A DNA stretch of 64,000 bases from Candidatus Rubrivivax defluviihabitans. GTDB taxonomy: Bacteria; Pseudomonadota; Gammaproteobacteria; Burkholderiales; Burkholderiaceae_C. The notes beneath the pieces are model-generated. The model worked only from the letters and a program-made list of their open reading frames with translations, did no database searches and was not told the DNA's origin. Below are positions 37,168 through 44,790 of the stretch, piece by piece. The position numbers and the translations under genes are program-made. Position 1 is the stretch's first letter; the number at the start of each line of letters is the position of its first letter. The DNA is taken from contig JADJMW010000011.1 of NCBI GenBank assembly GCA_016709385.1, forward strand, positions 1 through 64,000. Reading direction: 5' to 3'.

Positions 37168-38564
37168 GGGTGGCGCGCCTTCAGGGCGTCGAGCAGCTTG
37201 CCGTGGATGCCGCCGAAACCGCCGTTGCTCATGCACAGCACATGATCGCCCGGCCGCGCCGCCTGCACGATGGCGGCCACCAGCGCGTCCACCGACACGG
37301 CCACCGCCGCGGACGGGCCCAGCGGTGCCAGCGCCTCGCGCACGCTCCAGCCATAGTCGCCCTGCAGGCCGAAGACCAGGTCGGCTTCCTCCAGCGCCCA
37401 GGGCAGCTGCGCCTTCATGGTGCCCAGCTTCATGGTGTTCGAGCGCGGCTCGAAGACGGCCAGGATGCGCTGGCGCGGCGCGCCGGGCGCCGACGCGTTC
37501 TGGTCCAGGCGGCGGCGCAGCCCGCCCACGGTGACGCGCATCGCGGTGGGGTGGTGCGCGAAGTCGTCGTAGACCTTGACCTCGCCGCCGGTCAATGCAA
37601 CGCTGCCGCGCAGTTCCAGCCGGCGACGCACGTTCTGGAACGTGCTGAGCGCCGCGGCCGCGATCTCGGGTGCCACGCCCACGTGGTCGGCGGCACCGAT
37701 GGCGGCCAGCGCATTGAGCTGGTTGTGTTCGCCGAGCAGGTCCCAGGCCACGTGGCCCAGCTTGAGGTTGCCGCGCAGCACGTCGAAGGACTGCGCCTCG
37801 CCGCGTGCGCACAGGCCGCCCGGTTCCTCGCGCTTGGTGCCGAAGCGCAGCACCTCGCTCCAGCAGCCGCGCGCCAGCACGCGTTGCAGCGCCGCGTCGC
37901 GGGCATTCACCACCAGCCGGCCGCTGGCGGGCACCGTGCGCACGAGGTGGTGGAACTGCGTCTCGATGGCGGCCAGGTCGGGGAAGATGTCTGCGTGGTC
38001 GTGCTCCAGGTTGTTGAGCACGGCCGTGCGCGGCCGGTAGTGCACGAATTTGCTGCGCTTGTCGAACAGCGCGGTGTCGTATTCGTCGGCCTCGATGACG
38101 AAGCACTTGCCGCCGCCCAGGCGCGCCGAGACGCCGAAATTCAGCGGCACGCCGCCGACCAGGAAACCGGGCTGCAGCCCGGCCTGGTCCAGCATCCAGG
38201 CCAGCATCGCGGTGGTGGTGGTCTTGCCGTGGGTGCCGGCCACCGCCAGCACGTGGCGGCCCTGCAGCACATGGTCGGCCAGCCACTGCGGGCCGCTGGT
38301 GTAGCGCACGCCGGCGTCGAGCACGGCCTCCATCAGCGGGTTCCCGCGCTTGATGGCATTGCCGACGACGAAGACGTCGGGCGCCAGCGCCATCTGCCCT
38401 GCGCCGTAGCCTTCGATGAGCTCGATGCCCAGGGCACGCAGCTGCTCGCTCATCGGCGGGTAGACCTCGGCGTCGCATCCCGTCACGCGATGGCCGGCCT
38501 CGCGCGCCAGCGCCGCCAGGCCACCCATGAAGGTGCCGCAGATGCCGAGGATGTGCAGGTGCAT
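37164..38564 (-). CDS. mpl: UDP-N-acetylmuramate:L-alanyl-gamma-D-glutamyl-meso-diaminopimelate ligase
   Basis: 466 residues, a Mur ligase family member. Motifs: start HLHILGICGTFMGGLAALA, the ATP loop AVAGTHGKTTTTAMLAW, IEADEYDTALFDKRSKFVHY (Mpl-specific region), VLNNLEHDHADIF, and VKVYDDFAHHPTAMRVT in the C-terminal domain. It recycles peptidoglycan by joining the tripeptide, already assembled, to UDP-MurNAc. It is divergent from the small membrane protein gene at 38626, with only 61 bases between them. That gap probably contains both promoters. Confidence 0.96.
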   Translation of the reverse strand: MHLHILGICGTFMGGLAALAREAGHRVTGCDAEVYPPMSEQLRALGIELIEGYGAGQMALAPDVFVVGNAIKRGNPLMEAVLDAGVRYTSGPQWLADHVLQGRHVLAVAGTHGKTTTTAMLAWMLDQAGLQPGFLVGGVPLNFGVSARLGGGKCFVIEADEYDTALFDKRSKFVHYRPRTAVLNNLEHDHADIFPDLAAIETQFHHLVRTVPASGRLVVNARDAALQRVLARGCWSEVLRFGTKREEPGGLCARGEAQSFDVLRGNLKLGHVAWDLLGEHNQLNALAAIGAADHVGVAPEIAAAALSTFQNVRRRLELRGSVALTGGEVKVYDDFAHHPTAMRVTVGGLRRRLDQNASAPGAPRQRILAVFEPRSNTMKLGTMKAQLPWALEEADLVFGLQGDYGWSVREALAPLGPSAAVAVSVDALVAAIVQAARPGDHVLCMSNGGFGGIHGKLLDALKARHP

Positions 38565-38625
38565 GGCGGGATTCTAGGTTTGGCCCCGGCGTCGCCGGGC
38601 TTTTGCACTTTGTTAGCGTCCGGGC

Positions 38626-39066
38626 ATGAACCCAGGTGGTTTTGCCGGCATCCCGTGGATCGCGTCCAGCCCCTGGGCCTACCCGGCGCTGGAGGTCGTG
38701 CACATCGTCGGCATCGCCCTGCTGCTGGGCAACCTGGTGGCGCTGGAACTGCGCGTCTGGGGCGTGGCCGGCGAACTGCCGCTGCGGCCGCTGGCGCGGC
38801 TGTCGCTGGGCCTTTCGCTGTCGGGTTTCGGCCTGCTCGTGCTCAGCGGCCTGGCGATGTTCGCTGCCGCGCCGGCCGAGCTGCTGGCCAGCCGCAGCTT
38901 CGTCGTGAAGATGGGCCTGGTGCTGTTCGCCGGGCTCAATGCCGCCTGGTTCCACGCCCGCGATGGCCTGGAGCGGGCCGACCGCACGGCGCGCGTGCAG
39001 ACCGTGTTTTCACTGGGGTTGTGGCTGGCCGTCATCATCTGCGGCCGCTGGATCGCCTATTCGTGA
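38626..39066 (+). CDS. Small four-helix membrane protein (DUF6644-like)
   Basis: 146 residues, four predicted helices: YPALEVVHIVGIALLLGNLV, LGLSLSGFGLLVLSGLAMFA, FVVKMGLVLFAGLNAAWFHA and QTVFSLGLWLAVIICGRW. The first carries E23 and H26 in an E-x-x-H-x-x-G pattern and the third ends with H110. This resembles, by eye, the core of CopD-like membrane proteins, and also what I know of DUF6644. The gene after it (23 bases downstream) encodes a secreted protein with a predicted N-terminal histidine. The function is unknown. I infer a possible metal role only from those histidines and the pairing. Confidence 0.7.
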   Translation: MNPGGFAGIPWIASSPWAYPALEVVHIVGIALLLGNLVALELRVWGVAGELPLRPLARLSLGLSLSGFGLLVLSGLAMFAAAPAELLASRSFVVKMGLVLFAGLNAAWFHARDGLERADRTARVQTVFSLGLWLAVIICGRWIAYS

Positions 39067-39089
39067 CCTTCGTGCCAAAGGAAACCCTC

Positions 39090-39557
39090 ATGAACCGACG
39101 TCTCTTGCTGGCCGGCGCCGTGCTCGCCGCGTTGCGCCCGGCCTGGGCCCACCACGGCTGGAGCAGCTTCGACCAGACCCGCCCGCTGTACCTGGAAGGC
39201 CGGGCCGTCGGCGTGGCTTGGCGCAACCCGCATGTCGAATTCGAGCTCGAGCTGCCGGCCGAGCCGAAGCTGCCGGCCGACCTGGCCATGCGCCCGTTGC
39301 CCGCGCAGTCGGCCCCCGTGGACGGCGCGGCGTTGCTCAAGGCCGCGACGCTGCCCACGCGCAAGGACCGGCGCTGGCAGATCGAGCTGGCGCCGCTGTC
39401 CCGCATGCAGGCCTGGCAGGTGCCTGAGATCAGAACAGGCGACAGCGTCGGCGTGCTCGGCTTCACCTTCGCCGGCGAGAAGGGCGAAGCGATCCTGCGC
39501 GGCGAATATGTCTTCGTCGGCGGCAAGGCCTACGGACTGCGTTCGTCGCCCGTCTGA
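39090..39557 (+). CDS. Secreted DUF6152-like protein with predicted N-terminal histidine
   Basis: 155 residues. A signal peptide (MNRRLLLAGAVLAALRPAWA) has a good AWA cleavage site, after which the mature protein starts HHGWSSFDQTRPLYLEG. The remainder is a small beta domain with VAWRNPHVEFELEL and a C-terminal GEYVFVGGKAYGLRSSP. The arrangement matches the DUF6152 family. A mature N-terminal histidine is the copper ligand in CopC and related proteins. Whether it binds copper here is inference. AAAGGAAA precedes the ATG. The gene is convergent with the zinc-ribbon gene, 7 bases apart. Confidence 0.72.
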   Translation: MNRRLLLAGAVLAALRPAWAHHGWSSFDQTRPLYLEGRAVGVAWRNPHVEFELELPAEPKLPADLAMRPLPAQSAPVDGAALLKAATLPTRKDRRWQIELAPLSRMQAWQVPEIRTGDSVGVLGFTFAGEKGEAILRGEYVFVGGKAYGLRSSPV

Positions 39558-39564
39558 ACGCGGT

Positions 39565-40527
39565 TCAGAACCACCACCACAGCAGCACCAGCAAGGCGCC
39601 CAGCAGCCAGGCGGCCCAGCGGGGCAGACTGCGCAGGGCGCCCATGTCGAGGCCGTGTTCGACGGGCTCCAGGTGGTGGCCACTGCGGGCATCGGCCTCC
39701 GCCTGCATCGCCGCGGCGCGTTCGCGCTGGCGATCCAGCCCGGCTGATTGCGCGGCCAGCCGCTGCTGCACGACCCGCGGAGCGGGCCGTTCGGCATGCG
39801 CCTGCAGGGCCGGGCCCAGGGCGCCGACCTGCCGATGCGCCTCGGCCAGGCCGGGCGCGGTGAGGGTGGCGCCACAGTGGGCGCAGTGCCAGATGGGGTC
39901 GGGTGGCAACGCTGCGCCGCAGGCCTGGCAGGCCAGCGCTGCTGCGCGTGTGCCGGTCTCGTGCACCGCATGGGCGGCGGTGGCGCCCTCGGGGTCGAGC
40001 GCATGCGCCAGCCGCGCCACGTCCACCACCGCCGGCACCGCGCTGCACCAGGGGCAGGTGGCATCGGCCGCGCCCAGGGCGCCGCCGCAGTTGACGCAGC
40101 GCCAGCCTTCGGGCCGCAACAGCGCGCGCGCCCGGTCGGCCGACGACATCGGGTGCAGCAGTCCCTTCTCGTTCAGGAACTGACCGAAGGTCTGCCAGGC
40201 GCCGTGGCGCTGCGGGCACTCGAGTTGCAGCGATTGGCCCCAGCGCGTGCGGTTGTGCACCGTACGCACGGGCTGGCGGCAATGCGGGCAGCCGATGCCG
40301 GGGCGCAGCGGCTGATGCGCCAGCGCCTGCGCCGCGGCCATCTCGCCGATCAGCGCCAGCAGCCCGGGGCCCGACAGGCGGGCCGACTCGACGACGTCGA
40401 ACCACACCAGGTGGCAGGGTGCGCAGAGATCGATCTGCACCGTGCTGCCGTAGTGCCCCGGCAGGGACAAGGTGCGCAGTGGCGCGCCGCAGTTGCTGCA
40501 GGCCAGGACCTTGGCGTCGGGCGCCAC
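39565..40527 (-). CDS. Multi-zinc-ribbon protein with C-terminal membrane anchor
   Basis: 320 residues from a GTG at 40527. Cysteine pairs occur as CSNCG and CAPCH (about residues 10-38), CPHC with LECPQRHG (80-110), CVNCG with CPWC (145-165), and CQACG with CAHCG (205-230), giving four probable zinc ribbons. A charged, helical stretch follows (QQRLAAQSAGLDRQRERAAA), then a single hydrophobic C-terminal helix (WAAWLLGALLVLLWWWF), so it is a tail-anchored inner-membrane protein. I do not recognise its function. It is downstream of hemL on the same strand, with 22 bases between. Confidence 0.75.
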   Translation of the reverse strand: MAPDAKVLACSNCGAPLRTLSLPGHYGSTVQIDLCAPCHLVWFDVVESARLSGPGLLALIGEMAAAQALAHQPLRPGIGCPHCRQPVRTVHNRTRWGQSLQLECPQRHGAWQTFGQFLNEKGLLHPMSSADRARALLRPEGWRCVNCGGALGAADATCPWCSAVPAVVDVARLAHALDPEGATAAHAVHETGTRAAALACQACGAALPPDPIWHCAHCGATLTAPGLAEAHRQVGALGPALQAHAERPAPRVVQQRLAAQSAGLDRQRERAAAMQAEADARSGHHLEPVEHGLDMGALRSLPRWAAWLLGALLVLLWWWF

Positions 40528-40549
40528 GGCGGCTGCGGCGGCCGGGCCC

Positions 40550-41866
40550 TTAGCCGCGCTTCGGTGCGGCGGCGGCCTCGGCGGCCAGCGCCTCGGCCGC
40601 GGCCGCCACCGTGGCCACGATCTCGTCGCCGGTGTGCGCCGCGCTCACGAAACCGGCCTCGTACAGCGCCGGCGCCAGGTACACGCCGCGGTCGAGCATG
40701 GCGTGGAAGAAGCGGTTGAAGCGCTCCTTGTCGGTGGCCATCACCACGCCGTAGTTCTGCGGCAGGGCGTCGGAGAAGAAGAAGCCGAACATGCCGCCTT
40801 CGCTGTCGCCCACCATGGGCACGCCGGCCTGGCGCGCCGCGGCGGTGAGGCCTTCGACCAGCGATCGCGTGCGGGCCGAGAGCGTGTCGAAGAAGCCCGG
40901 CTTCGAGATTTCACGCAGCGTGGCCAGTCCGCAGGCCGTGGCCACCGGGTTGCCGCTCAGCGTGCCGGCCTGGTACACCGGGCCCAGCGGCGCGAGCTGG
41001 CTCATCACGTCCTTCGTGCTGCCGAAGGCGGCCAGTGGCATGCCGCCGCCGATCACCTTGCCGAACACGCTCATGTCGGGCCGAAAGCCGGGGATCAGCC
41101 TGGCATAGACGCTCTGCGCGCCGCCCAGCGCGACACGAAAACCCGTCATCACCTCGTCGAAGGCCAGCAGCGCGCCGTGCGCCGTGCACAGCTCGCGCAG
41201 CCGCTTCATGAACGGCACCGAGGCGCGCACGAAATTCATGTTGCCGGCGATGGGCTCGATCATCACGCAGGCGATCTGCGGCCCGTGCTTGGCGAAGGCC
41301 TCTTCCAGCTGCGCGACGTTGTTGTATTCGAGCACCAGCGTGTGCTGCACCACCTCGGGCGGCACGCCGGCGCTGGTGGGGTGGCCGAAGGTGGCCAGGC
41401 CGGAGCCGGCCTTGACCAGCAGCGCGTCGGCATGGCCGTGGTAGCAGCCCTCGAACTTGACGATCTTGCTGCGCCCGGTGGCGCCGCGAGCCAGCCGGAT
41501 GGCGCTCATGCCGGCCTCGGTACCGCTGCTCACCAGCCGCACCTGCTCGACGCTCGGCACCAGGCCGATGATGGCTTCGGCCAGTTCGATCTCGCGTTCG
41601 GTGGGGGCGCCGAAACTGAAACCGTCCAGCGCCGCCTTCTGCACCGCTTCCAGCACCGCCGGGTGGCCGTGGCCCAGGATCATGGGGCCCCAGGAGCCGA
41701 TGTAGTCGATGTACTTGCGGCCCTCGGCGTCCCAGATATGGGGCCCCTGGGCGCGGCGGATGAAACGCGGCGTGCCGCCCACGGCACGGAAGGCGCGCAC
41801 CGGCGAATTGACGCCGCCGGGGATGACGCGCTGCGCGCGTGCGAAGAGCTCTTCGTTGGTCGACAT
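40550..41866 (-). CDS. hemL: Glutamate-1-semialdehyde 2,1-aminomutase
   Basis: 438 residues. The start MSTNEELFARAQRVIPGGVN is typical. Motifs: SPVRAFRAVGG, YIDYIGSWGPMILGHGHP, SSGTEAGMSAIRLARGATG, KFEGCYHGHADALLVKAGSG, AFDEVMTGFRVA and the PLP-lysine block FGKVIGGGMPLAAFG. It converts glutamate 1-semialdehyde to 5-aminolevulinate, the C5 route to haem and chlorins. It lies 20 bases downstream of a ThiD-like kinase. Confidence 0.97.
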   Translation of the reverse strand: MSTNEELFARAQRVIPGGVNSPVRAFRAVGGTPRFIRRAQGPHIWDAEGRKYIDYIGSWGPMILGHGHPAVLEAVQKAALDGFSFGAPTEREIELAEAIIGLVPSVEQVRLVSSGTEAGMSAIRLARGATGRSKIVKFEGCYHGHADALLVKAGSGLATFGHPTSAGVPPEVVQHTLVLEYNNVAQLEEAFAKHGPQIACVMIEPIAGNMNFVRASVPFMKRLRELCTAHGALLAFDEVMTGFRVALGGAQSVYARLIPGFRPDMSVFGKVIGGGMPLAAFGSTKDVMSQLAPLGPVYQAGTLSGNPVATACGLATLREISKPGFFDTLSARTRSLVEGLTAAARQAGVPMVGDSEGGMFGFFFSDALPQNYGVVMATDKERFNRFFHAMLDRGVYLAPALYEAGFVSAAHTGDEIVATVAAAAEALAAEAAAAPKRG

Positions 41867-41886
41867 CGTGTCTCTCGTGGCGGGGC

Positions 41887-42852
41887 TCAATGCACCCGGC
41901 GCGGTGCGCCATGGCTCTTGGCATCGTCGGGGCCGGGCTCGGCCGGGCCGCCGTCGTCGGCCTCGCCTTCCTCGGCCGGCGGCAGCGCCCAGAAGAAGCG
42001 GTCGGGCACGATGCTGCCCATGCCGGGGCGGAAACCCGCGTCCAGGCTCTGGTCCATGAAGGACAGGGCTTCGCCGACGGCGGCCTGCAGTTCGCTGCCG
42101 GCGGCCAGCAAGGCGGCCAGCGCCGCCGCGAGCGTGTCGCCGGCGCCCACGAAGGCGGCGTCGAAGCGCTCGAACTTCTCGCCGGTGATGGCGCCCTGCG
42201 GCGAGGCCAGCACGTTGTCGATGTACTGCTCGGGGCCCTGCGTCGAGAGCTTGCCGGTGAGCATGACGCCGGTGACCAGCACGTAGCGCGTGCCATGTTC
42301 GCCGGCGGCCACCGCCAGTTCGCGCGCCGAAGGCGGGCGCTCGCTGTCCCACTCGGGCAGCAGGAAGTCCTGCAGCGTCTTGTGGTTGCCCACCAGCACC
42401 TCGGTGGCCGGCAGGATGAGTTCGCGGAAGGCGTCGAGATAGGGCTGCTGCTGGTCTTCGTCCAGCCACGACAGGTTGGGCAGGTAGGAAACGAGCGGAA
42501 TCTCGCTGTAGTCGCTCAGGATCTCGGCCACCGCGCTCACCACGTCGGCGTTGCCCAGGAAGCCGACCTTCCAGCCCGCCAGGGTGACGTCTTCCAGCAC
42601 CGTGCGCGCCTGTTCGGCCACGGCGTCGGCGTCGATCGCGTGCTGGTCGAAGACGTCGGCGGTGTCGCGCATGACGATGGAGGTGACCACCGGCAGCGCA
42701 TGCGCGCCCATGGCGGCCACGGTCGCGATGTCGCCGGCCAGCCCGGCGGCGCCGCTGGCATCGCTGGCGTTGAAGCACATCACGCAGGCCGGGGCCGGCG
42801 GCTCGGCATTCGGGTCTTCGAGCTCCGTGGCCGGATGGGGTTCGGGGGTCAT
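41887..42852 (-). CDS. thiD: ThiD-like/PfkB-type phosphomethylpyrimidine or pyridoxal kinase
   Basis: 321 residues of ribokinase fold. The N-terminal NASDASGAAGLAGDIATV corresponds to the ThiD AGSDSSGGAGIQAD motif, but the glutamine of GIQAD is absent. MGAHALPVVTSIVMRDT follows the family pattern. The C-terminal FVGAGDTLAAALAALL has GAGD, as in PfkB and pyridoxal kinases, rather than the GSGCT of typical ThiD. It is therefore related to ThiD but divergent, with an extra C-terminal tail (about 45 residues, acidic). Its start at 42852 is divergent from the rubredoxin gene. The neighbour HemL needs PLP, so a vitamin B6 kinase role is an alternative. Confidence 0.72.
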   Translation of the reverse strand: MTPEPHPATELEDPNAEPPAPACVMCFNASDASGAAGLAGDIATVAAMGAHALPVVTSIVMRDTADVFDQHAIDADAVAEQARTVLEDVTLAGWKVGFLGNADVVSAVAEILSDYSEIPLVSYLPNLSWLDEDQQQPYLDAFRELILPATEVLVGNHKTLQDFLLPEWDSERPPSARELAVAAGEHGTRYVLVTGVMLTGKLSTQGPEQYIDNVLASPQGAITGEKFERFDAAFVGAGDTLAAALAALLAAGSELQAAVGEALSFMDQSLDAGFRPGMGSIVPDRFFWALPPAEEGEADDGGPAEPGPDDAKSHGAPRRVH

Positions 42853-42983
42853 GGGCGGGCGGCGTGGGGGGAAGGGACAGGTTTGGAAATCTCGGCCGGG
42901 GCGGGCTGCCGAAGCTCCAGCGGAACCTTGGAAACAGCATGCAAACACCCGTCAAACCCGGCTTTTCGGCCGAGGGGGGTGGC

Positions 42984-42989
42984 TACAAT
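42984..42989 (+). promoter_or_regulatory. Possible -10 element for rubredoxin
   Basis: TACAAT lies 34 bases before the GTG of the rubredoxin gene in the divergent gap to thiD. A CTTTTC at 42962 would be a poor -35 with 16-17 bases spacing. The location fits a housekeeping promoter. The match is partial. Confidence 0.35.
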
Positions 42990-43022
42990 CCCGATCCATT
43001 GTAGTGACGTGACCGTGCCACC

Positions 43023-43196
43023 GTGAGCGAACCGCGTACCTGGATGTGCTTGATTTGCGGCTGGATCTACGACGAAGCCGTGGGCGACCCCGAACACGGC
43101 GTGCCGGCAGGCACGGCCTGGGCCGACGTCTCCATGAACTGGACCTGTCCCGAGTGCGGCGCGCGCAAGGAAGACTTCGAAATGGTCCAGATCTGA
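43023..43196 (+). CDS. Rubredoxin
   Basis: 57 residues, from a GTG at 43023 to TGA at 43194-43196. Both metal-binding knuckles are present: WMCLICGWIYDEAVGDPEHG and WTCPECGARKEDFEMV (four cysteines binding one iron), with PAGTAWADV between. Size and spacing are those of classical rubredoxin, a small electron carrier. It lies 170 bases from the divergent ThiD-like gene and just before pilG, an arrangement found in many Burkholderiales. A weak terminator-like hairpin follows it. Confidence 0.96.
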   Translation: MSEPRTWMCLICGWIYDEAVGDPEHGVPAGTAWADVSMNWTCPECGARKEDFEMVQI

Positions 43197-43202
43197 CCCT
43201 GG

Positions 43203-43238
43203 CCGAGCCTCTTGCCGCACGGCTCGGGGGTCGGTTTT
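43203..43238 (+). terminator. Possible intrinsic terminator after rubredoxin
   Basis: CCGAGCC, an 11-base loop, GGCTCGG, then GGGTCGG and TTTT. The 7-bp stem is GC-rich, but the T-run is 8 bases from the stem, so it may be weak. It lies between the rubredoxin stop (43196) and pilG. Confidence 0.4.
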
Positions 43239-43250
43239 CCGTGACCCGGC

Positions 43251-43748
43251 ATGCCGAACCCGCCCACCTCGAAGGTCGACGACTTCGGGACGGCCTTTCC
43301 CTGGCTTGAAAGGAATTTGCGCTTGGACACTCAGGTCACCGAGATCGACGCCAGCGAGGCGGTGACGGGCGCGCCCGGCGCCCGGGTGCTCGTCATCGAC
43401 GACAGCAACACCATCCGGCGCAGCGCCGAGATCTTCCTGCGCCAGGGCGGGCACGAGGTGCTGCTGGCCGAGGACGGTTTCGACGCCCTGGCCAAGGTCA
43501 ACGACCACGCCCCCGAACTGATCTTCTGCGATATCCTGATGCCGCGCCTGGATGGCTACCAGACCTGCGCCATCATCAAGCGCAACCCGCGCTTCGCGCA
43601 TGTGCCGGTGATCATGCTGTCGAGCAAGGACGGCCTGTTCGACAAGGCGCGCGGGCGCATGGTCGGCTCGCAGGACTACCTGACCAAGCCCTTCACCAAG
43701 GAACAATTGCTGCGGGCGGTGGAGTCGTTTCGCCGCGTCGCCGCGTGA
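43251..43748 (+). CDS. pilG: Response regulator PilG (CheY-like), type IV pilus control
   Basis: 165 residues from the ATG at 43251. A TTG at 43323 with GAAAGGA 9 bases before it would give 141 residues (LDTQVTEID start) and is equally possible. The receiver domain has VLVIDDSNTIRRSAEIFL (acidic pair), LIFCDILMPRLDGYQTC (phospho-accepting aspartate), VIMLSSKDG and the lysine switch DYLTKPFTKEQLL. PilG is the Pil-Chp output regulator that promotes pilus extension. The gene starts the chemosensory run and its stop overlaps a GTG that is in frame with pilH. Confidence 0.9.
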   Translation: MPNPPTSKVDDFGTAFPWLERNLRLDTQVTEIDASEAVTGAPGARVLVIDDSNTIRRSAEIFLRQGGHEVLLAEDGFDALAKVNDHAPELIFCDILMPRLDGYQTCAIIKRNPRFAHVPVIMLSSKDGLFDKARGRMVGSQDYLTKPFTKEQLLRAVESFRRVAA

Positions 43749-43795
43749 GCGCCGCTTCCGTCCCGGCCGCCCGTATTGCCCCGAAAAACCCAGCG

Positions 43796-44161
43796 ATGCC
43801 GATCCGCAAGATTCTCGTCGTCGACGATTCGAAGACCGAGCTGCATCACCTGTCAGACATCCTGGGCCGGCGGGGCTACGCCGTGCGCACGGCCGAGAAC
43901 GGCGAAGAAGCCATGCGCCGGCTGGCCGAGGACAAGCCCGACCTGATCCTGATGGACGTGGTGATGCCGGGGCAGAACGGCTTCCAGCTCACGCGGGCCA
44001 TCACACGCGACCCCCGCTACGCCGACGTGCCGGTGATCATGTGCACCAGCAAGAACCAGGAAACCGACAAGGTCTGGGGCATGCGCCAGGGCGCACGCGA
44101 CTACATCGTCAAGCCCGTCGGCGCCGAAGAACTGATCGCCAAGATCAAGGTGCTGGGCTGA
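43796..44161 (+). CDS. pilH: Response regulator PilH (CheY-like)
   Basis: 121 residues from the ATG at 43796 (MPIRKILVVDDSKTELHHL), the standard PilH start. A GTG at 43745 overlapping the pilG stop would add 17 residues of no known type. The phospho-aspartate is in LILMDVVMPGQNGF, the switch residues in VIMCTSKNQETD and the lysine in DYIVKPVGAEEL. PilH is the second response regulator of the Pil-Chp system and is thought to favour retraction or act as a phosphate sink. It is followed after 14 bases by the CheW-like PilI. Confidence 0.93.
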   Translation: MPIRKILVVDDSKTELHHLSDILGRRGYAVRTAENGEEAMRRLAEDKPDLILMDVVMPGQNGFQLTRAITRDPRYADVPVIMCTSKNQETDKVWGMRQGARDYIVKPVGAEELIAKIKVLG

Positions 44162-44175
44162 GCTCCCCCGGACGG

Positions 44176-44703
44176 ATGGCCAATCGCGAAGCACTGCGCC
44201 AACTGCAAAGCCGCCTGGCCGAGCGGCTGCAACTGGCGCGTACCGAATCCCGCCCGGCCGCCTGGCTGGCGCTGGAATGCGCCGGGCAGGGCCTGCTGGT
44301 GCCCTTGCCGACGGCCGGCGAGATCTTCCCCGTGAGCCTGCTCAAGCCCGTGCCGCACACCCAACCCTGGTTCCTGGGTGTGGCCAACCTGCGTGGCGGG
44401 CTGCACGGGGTGGTCGACCTGGCCGCCTTCCTGGGCCTGCGCGCGCCGCTGCCGGCCGAGGGCCTGCACGAGCCGTTCCGTCTTCTGAGCTTCAATGCCG
44501 CCACGGCTTCGCATTGCGCCGTGCTCGTCGACCGGCTGGCCGGGCTGCGCAGTGCCGAGCATCTGCTGGCCGAGCCGACCGACGACCAGCCGCGCCCGAG
44601 CTTCGCCGCCGCCCGCTGGCGCGACGCCGACGGCCGCGTCTGGCAGGAGATCGATCTGGACCTGCTGTCGCGTTACGAGCCGTTCCTGGCGATCGCGGCA
44701 TGA
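44176..44703 (+). CDS. pilI: PilI, CheW-like chemotaxis adaptor
   Basis: 175 residues. A CheW-like domain begins near residue 25 (WLALECAGQGLLVPLPTAGE) with QPWFLGVANLRGGLHGVVDLA (the CheW core) and CAVLVDRLAGLRSAEHL. It couples PilJ to the ChpA kinase. The start ATG at 44176 is preceded by CCCGGACGG, a poor ribosome-binding site. The gene follows pilH by 14 bases, and pilJ starts 87 bases later. Confidence 0.9.
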   Translation: MANREALRQLQSRLAERLQLARTESRPAAWLALECAGQGLLVPLPTAGEIFPVSLLKPVPHTQPWFLGVANLRGGLHGVVDLAAFLGLRAPLPAEGLHEPFRLLSFNAATASHCAVLVDRLAGLRSAEHLLAEPTDDQPRPSFAAARWRDADGRVWQEIDLDLLSRYEPFLAIAA

Positions 44704-44790
44704 CACCCGTGCAGGCGACGCGGCCATGCTGCGGCCGGCGCGGCCGGGGTGGCGGACACATGGCCGCCCCGCAGACATGAAGAGGACGAC

